Numbered from the stretch's first letter, positions 23,354-32,150 are shown. The stretch is DNA of 50,603 nt from Candidatus Limnocylindrales bacterium (GCA_035626395.1 DASPNR010000032.1:1-50603), one strand, 5' to 3'. Program-made: numbers and translations. Notes: generated by a model from the sequence alone, not told the origin.

Positions 23354-25620
23354 GGCATCCATCCTCCAAATCGGCCGCGCACTCGGCGGCCCTTGCGTGC
23401 GGCAACGGGCCGCGGGGCCGGCGCATCGGGCGCAGGCTGCGTTTTCTCGGGCGCGTCAGTGCAGGCGGCTGGGCCTGCCGGTTTCGGGGGCTCCTGCGCG
23501 GGTTTCGCGGGGGCCGGCGCTGCTGGGGCGGCTGGCGGCGCGGCGGTGGCGCGCTTCGGCGCCGACGGGGCGCGTTTCGTCGCCACGATGACGGCTTCCG
23601 TCGCGTTCGCGGCGGCCATGCGCAGCGCGGCGCGCTGCAGGATCCGGCTCTCGATGGCTTCCCACTGCCGGGCGGTGCGAAGATGCAGCTTCAGCTCGCG
23701 GCTCAGCCACAGGCAGCCGACGGTGCAATCCAACGCCTCGTTCCGCCGGTCGGTGCGCTCCTGCCATTCGCGGACCCGCGGGTTCTTCTTGCTGGGCACC
23801 TTCATCTCGCCGAGCAGTTGCTCGAAGAAGTCGTCGCGGACACCCTCATACCAGTGCATGCGGCCCGGGCCGGTACCGGTCAGCCGCACCCGGCCGCCGT
23901 GCTGCGCCCAGCCGAGGATCAGGTCCTTCGCCTTCGCGGCGCCGATGGTGCGGACGCGGACGCCGTACTTCGCAGCCTTCGTCGGCTTCTTCCCGGGGTC
24001 GATCGATGTGCGCGCCGGGGTCCAGATCTCGATCCGGCCGACGCTGTCGGATGCACCTTTCGTGGCGCGGACCGGCCGGCCGTCGCGGTTGTGCTTCCGC
24101 ACGAAGGCGTAGACGGCATCCGAGGTCTGGCCGTCGCCGGAGTCGATGCCGATGGCGGCGATGGAAAGCGGCTCGCCGCTGGCGTGCAGCACGGTGCGCT
24201 CCATCAGCTGCTCCAGCTCGAGCCAGGCGCCGGCATGCTCGACCACGGTCTTGCCGTAGACCTCGCCCCAGAACGCCAGCCACATCTCCTCGCCGCGGCC
24301 GATCACCCAGACCGTCACGGCGAGACGGTCGTGCTGGACGTCGACGAACATCACCGGCACCAGGGCGGCGGCCGGGCAGGTCCATTCGGCATAGGGCTCG
24401 GCGCGCTCGCGGAGTTCGTCCTCCTGCGGCAGGTCGCCGCGGAACTCCCACGGGAGGCCGCGCGTGCTGTTCCAGAACGCGACCATCAGCGTCGCGTCCC
24501 CCTGCTCCAGCGCGTGGTGGGCCACCAGGAACTTGCGGGCGAGCTCGGGCACGCGGCTGCCGTCGAAGGTGCTCAGGAGCTCCGACAGGAAGAAGCCCGG
24601 CGTGCTGCTCTCGGCCGTCGGCTCCCAGCCGTAGAGCGGCGGCACCCGGGCGGCGCGGCGGATGTTCTCGATGCGATCGTCGTCGCTCCAGACCGAGCCG
24701 CAGTGCGGGCAGGCGTAGAAGGCGTCCTCCCACCTGGCGCGTCCGTAGACCTCGCGCTCGGGCCACTTCGCATCGAGCTCGGCGCGCGGCAGCGCGAGGT
24801 CGTCCTCGCTGAGGCGGAATCCCGGGATGGTGACGTGATCCCAATCCGGCGTGTGCAGGCCGCCGCAGTCCTGGCAGGCCGCCTTGAACACGCGGCGGTC
24901 TGTCGACCGCATCTCCGCGACGATGAGCGACGTCTCTCTCGCCGTCGGCGTGCCGCCGATCAGCTGCAGGTCATCAGGCGCGTAGGTCTTCGTGCGCTCG
25001 CCCAGCAGCGCAATCGCGTTGCCCTGCCCCTTCACGTTGCGGCTGGTGTCGTCGGGTTCCTCGACGATGCCGACGCGGCCCGAGGTCGACTTCACGTCGC
25101 TGGGGCTGTTCGAGGCCACCAGCTTCAGCAAGCCGCCCGGGAACTTCCGCCGCGTCGTGCCGGTGCCGGGCGCCCGGGTCTTGAGGTTCACGCGCTCGGC
25201 CAGCGCCGGCGTGGCGCGGATCATCGGCTCCAGCTTCTCGGCCGCGAAGTCCTTCGCCGACTTCTCGCGAGGGAACATGGCGACGATGGTGCTCGGCCGC
25301 CAGTGGATGTGGTACCCGATGACGTTGCACGCGACGCCGGCGGTGTAGCCGACCTGCGCGCTCTTCTGCACGATGATGCGGCGCACGTCCGGGTCGCTGG
25401 CGGCCATGAGAATGCCGCGCAGGGCCGGGGTCTCCTCGAGGCTGTAGTCGCCCGGGCGCGCGGTCTCCTCCTCCGACATCTTCCGCCGCGTCTCCGCCCA
25501 TTCGACGATCGACAGCTCTCGCCGCGGCGCCAGGGCCGCCAACGCGCGGCCGCGGGCGGCCCGTATCGACGCCTGGGCTTCGGTGGTGCTGAGGATGCCC
25601 TGCGGCACGCGGGCGTTCAC
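23350..25620 (-). CDS. Terminase large subunit, lambda GpA family
   Basis: 756 residues. The N-terminal ATPase has a variant Walker A (VQKSAQVGYTAGV, residues 84-96) and an acidic Walker B-like strand (GRVGIVEEPDD, residues 181-191). A zinc-binding-like ACQDCGG...CPHC region follows, then the RNase H-like nuclease (IAAIGIDSGDGQTSDAVYAF). It packages DNA and cuts cos. Compared with lambda gpA (641 residues) it has an extra ~80-residue Ala/Pro/Lys tail, ending in KGRRVRGRFGG. It overlaps the small-subunit gene by 4 nt. Confidence 0.94.
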   Translation of the reverse strand: MNARVPQGILSTTEAQASIRAARGRALAALAPRRELSIVEWAETRRKMSEEETARPGDYSLEETPALRGILMAASDPDVRRIIVQKSAQVGYTAGVACNVIGYHIHWRPSTIVAMFPREKSAKDFAAEKLEPMIRATPALAERVNLKTRAPGTGTTRRKFPGGLLKLVASNSPSDVKSTSGRVGIVEEPDDTSRNVKGQGNAIALLGERTKTYAPDDLQLIGGTPTARETSLIVAEMRSTDRRVFKAACQDCGGLHTPDWDHVTIPGFRLSEDDLALPRAELDAKWPEREVYGRARWEDAFYACPHCGSVWSDDDRIENIRRAARVPPLYGWEPTAESSTPGFFLSELLSTFDGSRVPELARKFLVAHHALEQGDATLMVAFWNSTRGLPWEFRGDLPQEDELRERAEPYAEWTCPAAALVPVMFVDVQHDRLAVTVWVIGRGEEMWLAFWGEVYGKTVVEHAGAWLELEQLMERTVLHASGEPLSIAAIGIDSGDGQTSDAVYAFVRKHNRDGRPVRATKGASDSVGRIEIWTPARTSIDPGKKPTKAAKYGVRVRTIGAAKAKDLILGWAQHGGRVRLTGTGPGRMHWYEGVRDDFFEQLLGEMKVPSKKNPRVREWQERTDRRNEALDCTVGCLWLSRELKLHLRTARQWEAIESRILQRAALRMAAANATEAVIVATKRAPSAPKRATAAPPAAPAAPAPAKPAQEPPKPAGPAACTDAPEKTQPAPDAPAPRPVAARKGRRVRGRFGGWMP

Positions 25621-26081
25621 GGCGCGGCCTCGTCGGCCTGGGCCCAGTCAGCCATCGTGCGCAGGAACTCGTCGTGCACTTCGCCGATCAGGGTCTCGCG
25701 GGCCTTGACGTCGGTCGCCTTCGCCAGCTTCCGAGCCAGCGCGCGGCGCGAGCGCTGCAGCTGCTCGCGCGCGGCGACGCAGGCCGCCGTCCACATCGGC
25801 TCGACCTCGGCGGCCGGGATCAGAAGCTTCTGCTTCTCGGCCAGGCGCATCGCGATCTCGTCGCCCTGCAGGCGGAACACGCGGTCGCGCTGGGACTCGC
25901 CCTGGACCTTGCCGACCTCGCGCTTCACGAGCCAGTCGATGCAGGCCGGGAGGTCGTATTCGCTTGGGATGCCGCGGGAGCCGCGCACGGCGATCGGAAA
26001 GCCGGCCTCCTGCCACTCGACGATGGTCTTGGGCGCGACGCCGAAAGCCTCCGCGATGCGTTCCTGGCCGACCACGCGCAT
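25617..26081 (-). CDS. Terminase small subunit, Nu1-like
   Basis: 154 residues. Residues 1-60 form a winged helix-turn-helix (MRVVGQERIAEAFGVAPKTI, then VEWQEAGFPIAVRG) like the DNA-binding domain of Nu1, which recognises cos and recruits the large subunit. A coiled-coil oligomerisation region follows (FRLQGDEIAMRLAEKQKLL, then REQLQRSRRALARKLA). It lies directly upstream of the large subunit with a 4-nt overlap, and its 5' flank is the candidate cos region. Confidence 0.9.
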   Translation of the reverse strand: MRVVGQERIAEAFGVAPKTIVEWQEAGFPIAVRGSRGIPSEYDLPACIDWLVKREVGKVQGESQRDRVFRLQGDEIAMRLAEKQKLLIPAAEVEPMWTAACVAAREQLQRSRRALARKLAKATDVKARETLIGEVHDEFLRTMADWAQADEAAP

Positions 26082-26260
26082 CCTTACTTACCCCCGGGGA
26101 CCCGGCGGAACTGGACACAGATCGCGCCGCAACAGAGGCGCACTCAATTCGACTCCGGAAGGACCCAAAATTTTTTCAGAGCCATTGCCGTGCTTTTCGA
26201 AATTGGAGCAATACCAATATGTATGGACGACGCCCATACAGGATTCATTGCGCCGCAGCA
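26082..26260. other. Non-coding gap upstream of terminase, candidate cos region
   Basis: 179 bp without a gene. It contains a CCCCGGGG palindrome (near 26092-26099) and unusually AT-rich patches for this genome (a run of A and T at 26165-26176; CAATACCAATATG near 26210-26222). In lambda-like phages with Nu1/GpA terminases, cos lies immediately upstream of the small subunit, so this is the expected place. The nick sites themselves cannot be identified by eye. Confidence 0.4.
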
Positions 26261-26995
26261 TTACCGCGACCCCCAATGCTCGGCCCACGACTTCTCGAAC
26301 CCGCGGGCGAAGGACGCGGCAGCATGGCGCTTGGCATACCCGAGCAGTTCGGTGCGCGGCCGATACGACACCGAGCGCACGAAGTAGAAGACCGCCACGG
26401 GCTTCTTCTGCCTGCGCTCGTAGATGCCGCCGGGCAGCCCTTTGACGCTGGGCGGCATGGCGAAGTAGGCGCGCCCGAGCGAGGTGGCACGAGCCGCACG
26501 CTTCGCAGCACTGGGCGAGATCACGCGCTGGTAGCCCGGGCTGAGCTTCGCACCAAGCTGCGCGATCACCTGCACGATCTGGCTGCGCGCCACGTTGCCG
26601 AAGGCGTCCAGCTTGGCGGCCGGGCCTGGCACCACGTAGTGGCCTGGCGGCAATGCGCCCTGGTTCTGCAGGGCCTGCTCGAACTTCTTCAGCCGGCGCG
26701 CACCGCCGAACTCCTCGGGAGCCAGCCACACGGCAGGCGGTGTGCCGCCGCCCTGGTCGCGGATGTAGACCTCGGCGGTCAGGTCGTTGACCTGGGCACG
26801 CTTGAAGCGCGGTGCATTGCGTGTCGCTGAGGTCGGGCGATCGAGTCGCGTCTTCAGCTGCTCGCCCCAGCCCTTGGCCAGGTCGGCCACAGTCCGGTTC
26901 AGCGTGGCTGCGGCAACGGATGCGACCGCGCGTGCGCTGAACTTGCCGCGCATCTTCTCCTGCGCCTCCTTCAAGCCGGTAACGGAGACGGTCAT
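26261..26995 (-). CDS. Hypothetical phage protein, possibly gpZ-like
   Basis: 244 residues from the ATG at 26995 (ATGA overlap with the resolvase gene; an ATG at 27001 is possible). The opening MTVSVTGLKEAQEKMRGKF and the later AVASVAAATLNRTVADLAKG recall minor tail protein Z-type or related morphogenesis proteins. However, it is encoded upstream of terminase and the cos region, an unusual place for a tail gene. The C-terminus contains a Tyr/Arg-rich stretch (FYFVRSVSYRPRTELLGY). Confidence 0.7.
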   Translation of the reverse strand: MTVSVTGLKEAQEKMRGKFSARAVASVAAATLNRTVADLAKGWGEQLKTRLDRPTSATRNAPRFKRAQVNDLTAEVYIRDQGGGTPPAVWLAPEEFGGARRLKKFEQALQNQGALPPGHYVVPGPAAKLDAFGNVARSQIVQVIAQLGAKLSPGYQRVISPSAAKRAARATSLGRAYFAMPPSVKGLPGGIYERRQKKPVAVFYFVRSVSYRPRTELLGYAKRHAAASFARGFEKSWAEHWGSR

Positions 26996-27519
26996 GCGCA
27001 TGCTGCCTCCCCCATCAGATCCCGCTGCGACTGCTCATCCCGCTCGATCCCGAGCACCGTGACCGCAACACCCAGCGCCGGCCATGCGTGGCTGCTTACG
27101 CCGTACAGCGGCCCCGGCTTGGCCTTCGTGCCCACCTGCGGTGTCGCGCCTCCGCCGGTGGCTGGGAACAGGTCCAGCAGCCCGCGGCGGATCTCGCTGT
27201 CGTTGGCCTTGGCCGACTTGCACACGTGCAGCTTCACGGTGCGGCGGTAGACCAGGCGCACGGCCTCGGGTGTGTTCCAGGCCTGCTGGAAGCGGCCGAT
27301 CCACACGCAGGTCTCGAACACCTCGCGGCCGACGGCCATGCCGTAGCTGGCGATCATCTCGATGGCGAGCACCTGAGCTTCGAGGCATCCGACTGCGCAT
27401 TGCACCTTGCGCAGCATGTCGTCGTTCGGTAGCACGCCGGATTCGAGGACGCGCGCGCCGTCGAATCGCACGAAGCCGGACTGCGTGGTGCCGGGGTCGA
27501 TCGCGAGGATGGCGCTCAC
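26992..27519 (-). CDS. RuvC-like Holliday-junction resolvase/nuclease
   Basis: 175 residues from a GTG start (GTGA overlap). The RNase H-fold motif AIDPGTTQSGF (first catalytic Asp) opens the protein, followed by LAIEMI (second acidic residue). The C-terminal motif, usually HxxDAxA in RuvC, reads SSHAWPALGVA here, so the last acidic residue is missing or supplied from KANDSEIRR. Phage members of this group probably resolve branched DNA before packaging. That fits its place beside the terminase. Confidence 0.78.
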   Translation of the reverse strand: MSAILAIDPGTTQSGFVRFDGARVLESGVLPNDDMLRKVQCAVGCLEAQVLAIEMIASYGMAVGREVFETCVWIGRFQQAWNTPEAVRLVYRRTVKLHVCKSAKANDSEIRRGLLDLFPATGGGATPQVGTKAKPGPLYGVSSHAWPALGVAVTVLGIERDEQSQRDLMGEAACA

Positions 27520-27644
27520 GCCAGCCACCCCAGCGCCTTCGCCAGCGCCACCAGTAGGCCGACCATGACGACCGCCGACAGCGGCAGCGCGATGAAGACG
27601 TAGACGGCGCAGGCTGGGTCGATGTGGATGTTGCGGCGGTTCAT
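27516..27644 (-). CDS. 42-residue single-span membrane protein
   Basis: MNRRNIHIDPACAVY followed by a hydrophobic stretch (FIALPLSAVVMVGLLVAL) predicts one membrane helix. It is joined to its neighbours by ATGA at 27641-27644 and GTGA at 27516-27519, strong support for a real coupled gene despite the small size. Function is unknown. Confidence 0.65.
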   Translation of the reverse strand: MNRRNIHIDPACAVYVFIALPLSAVVMVGLLVALAKALGWLA

Positions 27645-27817
27645 GCGACTCTCCGCAGCGTGTCGCCGGTGCGCGTGAACCTCGCGTGCACCAGCTTCGA
27701 GGCGATGCTGGCCAGCGACTTGCCACGGCCGGCGATGGTGATGGACTCGCCGATCTGCAGCAGGCGGATGGCGTGGGTGGTGTTGCGCGGGGCGGGTGCG
27801 GTGGTAGGCGTCGTCAT
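27641..27817 (-). CDS. 58-residue basic protein
   Basis: Starts MTTPTTAPAPRNTTHAIRLL and continues as a compact basic protein (ITIAGRGKSLASIASKLVHA). ATGA overlaps couple it to both neighbours. The Gly-Arg-Gly turn and basic residues could suggest nucleic-acid binding, but I do not recognise the family. Confidence 0.65.
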   Translation of the reverse strand: MTTPTTAPAPRNTTHAIRLLQIGESITIAGRGKSLASIASKLVHARFTRTGDTLRRVA

Positions 27818-28158
27818 TCCGGGTCTCCGTGCTGGCGCAGTTCCGGGTAGGTCCTGCGGCCGGCGATGGTGATGAAGTCGAGTTGCGCCTTGCTCATTGC
27901 CTCGCCGCTCGTCTGGCGATCGAGCAGGCGCTGTACGACCTCGCGCGCCACCGGTTGCTTGCCGCCCTGGGCGTACCGGCGTGAGGGTTGGGGCTCGCGC
28001 TTGTAGGCCTCGTAGCAGCGCCGGCAGCGAGCGCCGAACGCGCTCATCTCGCTGTGCGATGCCGGACCCTGGCAGCGCATGCAGGCGTGCTCCTTCGGGT
28101 CGTCGCCGGCGTCACTCATGGCCTCGGCGGTGCGGCGGCGGATGTCGGCGACGGTCAC
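27814..28158 (-). CDS. Small zinc-ribbon-like protein
   Basis: 114 residues from a GTG at 28158 (GTGA overlap with the upstream stop). Two CxxC pairs, ACMRC near residue 28 and ARCRRC near residue 45, are spaced as in a zinc ribbon. Helical, basic sequence follows (VVQRLLDRQTSGEAMSKAQ). Located between a replication gene and the resolvase, it may be a DNA-binding accessory or regulator. An ATG at residue 14 is an alternative start. Confidence 0.68.
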   Translation of the reverse strand: MTVADIRRRTAEAMSDAGDDPKEHACMRCQGPASHSEMSAFGARCRRCYEAYKREPQPSRRYAQGGKQPVAREVVQRLLDRQTSGEAMSKAQLDFITIAGRRTYPELRQHGDPE

Positions 28159-29219
28159 GATGCGGCTCCCTTGCGGGCAAGGCGCGCGGCGCGCTGCTGC
28201 TCGACCTCGCGGGCTCGCTCGGCCTGCTCGGCCAGCCATGCGGCAGCAGGGTTGGACGGAGCCGGTGGAGCGGCTGGTGCAGGCGGTGCGAGCGCAATCG
28301 ACGCGGCCTCGGCGCGCCGCGCCGGCAGCACCGTGAGCACCCACGCCCAGCCCTTGCCCTTGGCCACGGCCTCGGCTGCGATGCCAGCGAACTCGGCCGG
28401 TGTGGCGCCCTGCTCCAGCAGCGCCAGCAAGCGGGGGTCGCCGGGGTTCGTGCCCTGCAGCCCGGCCTGGCGCATGACGCGGCAGGCGGAGCCGGCAGGC
28501 GTCGGGGCGTGGCCGTTGGCCTCCGGGGGGTCGGGCTCCTGGGCTGGTGCTGGCGTCGGCGCGCGCGCAACGGTGGTGGCAGTAGCTGCGCGCTCTTGTT
28601 TTTCTGTCCTTCCTGTCCTTCCTGTCTCTCCTGTCCCTGTCAAAGCCATCTCAGCACCGTCTACACGTGACGTCACAGCGCCGTCTACACGCGTCTCTGC
28701 ATGCGTCTCGCGCTGAGACGCGCCAGCGTCTCGCAGCAGCGTCTCCAGCTTCTCGAGGCTCGCATTGCGCGGTGGAGTGACGCCGAGCGCGCGTAGCTGC
28801 TCAGACAGCTCCTTTACCCTCTTGCGCCAGCGCTCCTGCCTGGTCTCTTGGTTGTCCTTCTTCTCGCGAAATTCCTCGCGGCGCTCCCAGGCCTCGATGG
28901 CCAGCGTGGCCAGCACAGGGTGGTGATAGCGGCCGTCGCTGCAGAGGATCCATCCATGCATCGCGCGGGCGCGCACCTTCTTCCAGGCCTTCGCGCGCGA
29001 CAAGTGCTCGAGCATTTCCTCGTCTTCAGGCAGCGTGCCGGCCGGTTTCTCCGACCAGGCCGCGCACCAGAGCGCGAAGGCGGCTTTGAATTCGTCGCCG
29101 GTGGACTTCACGAACAGCGTCGACTGCAGCACGCGGTGGTGCAGCATCGGCATGAAGCCGTAGCCGTTGAGGTCGACCTCGGCCGGCACCAGAGGGTCAG
29201 GCAACTGCTGGTCGCTCAT
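28155..29219 (-). CDS. DUF1376/YdaU-type replication protein
   Basis: 354 residues. The N-terminal ~100 residues (GYGFMPMLHHRVLQSTLFV, then FALWCAAWSEKPAGTLPEDE) match DUF1376, found in phage replication-initiator proteins in the position of lambda O. A charged helical region (ERREEFREKKDNQETRQERW), a Thr/Ala linker and a C-terminal Ala/Pro segment with coiled coil (AEQAERAREVEQQRAARLA) follow. It probably binds the origin and recruits host replisome factors. No partner helicase loader was recognised. Confidence 0.82.
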   Translation of the reverse strand: MSDQQLPDPLVPAEVDLNGYGFMPMLHHRVLQSTLFVKSTGDEFKAAFALWCAAWSEKPAGTLPEDEEMLEHLSRAKAWKKVRARAMHGWILCSDGRYHHPVLATLAIEAWERREEFREKKDNQETRQERWRKRVKELSEQLRALGVTPPRNASLEKLETLLRDAGASQRETHAETRVDGAVTSRVDGAEMALTGTGETGRTGRTEKQERAATATTVARAPTPAPAQEPDPPEANGHAPTPAGSACRVMRQAGLQGTNPGDPRLLALLEQGATPAEFAGIAAEAVAKGKGWAWVLTVLPARRAEAASIALAPPAPAAPPAPSNPAAAWLAEQAERAREVEQQRAARLARKGAAS

Positions 29220-30439
29220 GCTGCGCTGACCTCGGCGAAGAGTGGTGCGTCGCCAGCAATCCGGTCCTGCGCCATCGGCAGGTTGCGCCGGTCCAGATCG
29301 ATCAGCACAGCGCTGCGGTGCATCGCATCGGCCACCAGGCCGACGGTGCCGCTGCCGCCGAACGGGTCGAGCACGGCGTCACCTTCGCGCGTGCCGGCGG
29401 TAATGCAGCGCTGTGCCAGCTCGCGCGGGAAGGTCGCGAAGTGCGCGCCTTTGAAGGGCTCCGTGGGGAAGTGCCAGACGCTGCGCGGGTTGCGCGTCGA
29501 CCGGACGTCGGCCAGCGCCTCGCCCATGCTGGCGTTGTTCTTCACGCCCTTGCGGTTGAGGTTAGCCTTCGTTCGATGCGCACCGTCGGTCGCCGAGTCG
29601 CCCGTGAGCGTGCCGTACTTGCAGACCCGGCCCTCGGCTGGATTGCCGGGCGGGCCCTGCCGGCGGCCCACATTCGCGTGCGCCACCGCAATGTGCTCGG
29701 TGCCGCGCTCGGTGGCCCAGCCGTCCGGCGTGCGATAACGCGGCTTTGGCGCGGCGTCATAGCCGTGGCCGAAGCCCGGCCGCTTCGCGCCGGAGTACTC
29801 CATCGGCCGGCGCGCGTGGGCTCCACCGCTGACTGGCTCCTGCATGTCGTCGAAGGCCCAGAAGTACTGCTCCGACTTCGACAGCAGGAAGATGTGCTCG
29901 TGGCTCTTGGTGCACCGATCGCGCGCGCTCTCGGGCATCGGATTGGCCTTCGACCAGATGATTTCCTGGCGCAGCCACCAGCCATCGGCCTGAAGCGCGA
30001 ACGCGACGCGCCAGGGCTGGCCGATCAGGTCTTTCGGCTTCAGCCCTGGGGTGCGACCGAGATTGCCCGTGCCGCTGTCCCGGATCTGCGCTGCCTTCAC
30101 CTGGTTGGCGCTGATGGCGGACACGTTGGGCGCGTGCTTCCCCGCGTGCTCGCGCGACTGCGCGCCCCACGAGCCGGCGTAGCTGTCGCCGAGGTTCAGG
30201 AACAGCGTGCCGTCATCGCGCAGCACGCGGCGCACGCGGCGGAAGACGTCGACCATGGTGGCCACCCACTCGTCCACCGTGGGCTCGCTGCCGATCTCCA
30301 GCGCCTTCAGCGGGTCGTCATCGGGCAGGTAGGACCGCAGCCCCCAATAGGGCGGGCTGGTGACGCAGCACTGCACCGAGCCTTCGGGCAGCGTGTCGAG
30401 CACCTGGCGGCAGTCGCCGTGAAGGATGCGCACGCTCAT
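29216..30439 (-). CDS. Orphan DNA methyltransferase, N4-C/N6-A type
   Basis: 407 residues from the ATG at 30439 (ATGA overlap). The catalytic motif IV is CCVTSPPYWGLR near residue 27 and the AdoMet-binding motif I is AVLDPFGGSGTVGL near residue 365. Motif IV precedes motif I, so it is a beta-class enzyme; TSPPYW is most frequent in N4-cytosine enzymes. A ~200-residue target-recognition region lies between. No cognate restriction gene is adjacent, so it probably protects phage DNA from host restriction or alters regulation. Confidence 0.9.
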   Translation of the reverse strand: MSVRILHGDCRQVLDTLPEGSVQCCVTSPPYWGLRSYLPDDDPLKALEIGSEPTVDEWVATMVDVFRRVRRVLRDDGTLFLNLGDSYAGSWGAQSREHAGKHAPNVSAISANQVKAAQIRDSGTGNLGRTPGLKPKDLIGQPWRVAFALQADGWWLRQEIIWSKANPMPESARDRCTKSHEHIFLLSKSEQYFWAFDDMQEPVSGGAHARRPMEYSGAKRPGFGHGYDAAPKPRYRTPDGWATERGTEHIAVAHANVGRRQGPPGNPAEGRVCKYGTLTGDSATDGAHRTKANLNRKGVKNNASMGEALADVRSTRNPRSVWHFPTEPFKGAHFATFPRELAQRCITAGTREGDAVLDPFGGSGTVGLVADAMHRSAVLIDLDRRNLPMAQDRIAGDAPLFAEVSAA

Positions 30440-31215
30440 GCCGCCGAGCCCTCCCCACGCAGTCGCCGCCACTGCGCCGAAAAGCTCTCTCCATCCTCGG
30501 CCAGGCTCTTCGGATCGACATGGAACCGCGTATCCACAGGCGTCGGCGCCCGGGTGATCTTCACGTCAGGCGGCACGATCACTTCTCCTGTTGCCTTCAC
30601 CACAGGCGCAGGCGCGGCCACGGTGATCAGCTTGGTGTTCTCCTGCCAGCCGGTGAGCTTGCGCGGCGGCTTTGCGGGCTTGCGTTCTGCCGGTGGCGGC
30701 GGTGGCGCGATGACGGCCAGGGCTGCGGCGACGGCGGGTGCGTCGGCTTCGACCATGGCGGCGAGCGCCGGCAGTGCGACAGGATCCGCAGCGTCCGCCG
30801 CCGGTCCTTGTTCTGCGGCCCAGCTTTCGGCCCGCTCAGCCGTCGCGAAGTACCGCAGCGAGCCGTACTTGCTGTACTGCGAGCGCACCGCGACGAGCTT
30901 GCCGGTCTGCGCCAGGCGGTTGAGCCGGGCGGCAGCGGTCGAGGTGTTGGCCTTGAGTCCGTGGGATGCGGCCACGGCCACGACATCGGCGGCGGTGATG
31001 CCGCCTGATCGGCTGGCCAGCTGCAGCACCTCCAGGGTCACGACGCCCGCTTCACGTCCCCGCCCGCGCGGCAGGGATGGCCTGGGCGTGCTGGGCGGTT
31101 CGGGCGCCGCAGCAGCCTCGTGCGCCGCTTGCTCGAACGCGACGATGAACCGGTCGGCCGCCTCTCGCAGGCGCAGCGCAGCGGTGTGGAGCACGTGAAG
31201 GGCTGCAGTCGCCAT
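30436..31215 (-). CDS. Winged-helix protein with disordered linker
   Basis: 259 residues. Residues about 55-125 form a helix-turn-helix/winged helix (LEVLQLASRSGGITAADVVA, then NTSTAAARLNRLAQTGKLV, then YGSLRYFATAERAE), the type that senses or binds DNA. The rest is Ala/Pro-rich with a conserved-looking C-terminal peptide (TRFHVDPKSLAEDGESFSAQ). GGGGAG precedes the ATG. It could be a replication accessory or regulator. Confidence 0.72.
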   Translation of the reverse strand: MATAALHVLHTAALRLREAADRFIVAFEQAAHEAAAAPEPPSTPRPSLPRGRGREAGVVTLEVLQLASRSGGITAADVVAVAASHGLKANTSTAAARLNRLAQTGKLVAVRSQYSKYGSLRYFATAERAESWAAEQGPAADAADPVALPALAAMVEADAPAVAAALAVIAPPPPPAERKPAKPPRKLTGWQENTKLITVAAPAPVVKATGEVIVPPDVKITRAPTPVDTRFHVDPKSLAEDGESFSAQWRRLRGEGSAA

Positions 31216-31217
31216 GG

Positions 31218-31511
31218 TCAGATCTCCCCACCCTCACTGTCGGCATCCAAAGCGCGCGGCAAGGGCTGCGCGACGTCCTCGAACAGCGGGAACGCGCCCT
31301 CGGGCGTGCGGCATGTCAGGACGAACCAGTCGGCCCCTGGCAGTTCGACGCCCCGATACACCACGCACCGGCCGCGCTTCGGGCAGCACTCGCCGTAGCA
31401 CGCCGCAACCTGTCGGGCGCGCTGGTTGCTCGCCGGGGTCGGCTCGGGCACAAGCTGGGCCGCTGCATGGGCGTTTGCAGCAGGCATTGCCGGTGATGTG
31501 GGTGTGGGCAT
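31218..31511 (-). CDS. Small Cys-containing hypothetical protein
   Basis: 97 residues with five cysteines, four of them in a 16-residue stretch (VAACYGECCPKRGRCVVY), followed by LPGADWFVLTCRTPEG. The cluster could bind metal. No strong ribosome-binding site precedes the ATG, so the start is uncertain. The gene ends 2 nt before the next start. Family unknown. Confidence 0.6.
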   Translation of the reverse strand: MPTPTSPAMPAANAHAAAQLVPEPTPASNQRARQVAACYGECCPKRGRCVVYRGVELPGADWFVLTCRTPEGAFPLFEDVAQPLPRALDADSEGGEI

Positions 31512-31533
31512 GGTGGTTTGTCCGGGCCGCGAT

Positions 31534-31845
31534 TCAGCGGCGCTTGGCGGCCTTCTGCGGCGCTGGAACCTGGTCGACGATCTCGACCTGCGGATTGACG
31601 AACTCCAGCGTCAGGTGTGTGACCGCGTGACCGGCCGGCTTTTCCGCCCGCCGGCCTGCCCTGAGGTCATTGATGGTGGTGACGTCGAACGCCAGCGGCT
31701 CGCTGGCGATGCTGACGGTGGCAAGCCCTTCCAGCTCGCTGCCGTCCTCGAGGAACACGCGACCAGGCGACCTGCGCGGTCCACGCTTGCGTGGCGTGCC
31801 CTTCTTCGTCAGCAACGGCTTCGGGGGCAGGAACAGGAGCTTCAC
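31534..31845 (-). CDS. Small hypothetical early protein
   Basis: 103 residues from a GTG at 31845, which overlaps the upstream stop (GTGA). A basic N-terminus (PPKPLLTKKGTPRKRGPRRS) precedes a beta-like middle (GRVFLEDGSELEGLATVSI) and an acidic, beta-rich end (LTLEFVNPQVEIVDQVP). No family recognised. It lies in the early leftward operon between two regulators. Confidence 0.68.
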   Translation of the reverse strand: MKLLFLPPKPLLTKKGTPRKRGPRRSPGRVFLEDGSELEGLATVSIASEPLAFDVTTINDLRAGRRAEKPAGHAVTHLTLEFVNPQVEIVDQVPAPQKAAKRR

Positions 31846-32150
31846 GCTGCCGCCCTTCCCTCGCGCTGAAGCTCCGCAAGCCGTGCCTGCAGCTGCGCCA
31901 CCTCGGCCGCAGGCATTCGAGCCCGCGCCAAGTCGTAGCCGAGCCGGTGCGCCATCCATCGCAACGGCTCTACGCTTCTGGTTGCCATCATGAACAGCAC
32001 CATGCGGATGGCCCACTGCTCGGTCAGGCGCCGCATGAAGCGCGAGAAGTAGCCCTGCGAGACCTGGACGAATTCGGCGATCTCACGATCGTCCAATCCA
32101 CTGTCACGCGCGGCCTCGGAGAGGACCTGCGAAAGCGTCTTCTGCTTCAC
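31842..32150 (-). CDS. Helix-turn-helix early regulator, possible CII analogue
   Basis: 102 residues from a GTG at 32150 (GTGA overlap). Residues about 5-45 are an HTH (LSQVLSEAARDSGLDDREIA, then EFVQVSQGYFSRFMRRLTEQ). A hydrophobic segment (WAIRMVLFMMATRSVEPLRW) and a Leu-rich coiled-coil tail (VAQLQARLAELQ) suggest an oligomer. In the mirrored lambda map this is where CII would be, but the resemblance is positional, not by sequence. Confidence 0.65.
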   Translation of the reverse strand: MKQKTLSQVLSEAARDSGLDDREIAEFVQVSQGYFSRFMRRLTEQWAIRMVLFMMATRSVEPLRWMAHRLGYDLARARMPAAEVAQLQARLAELQREGRAAA

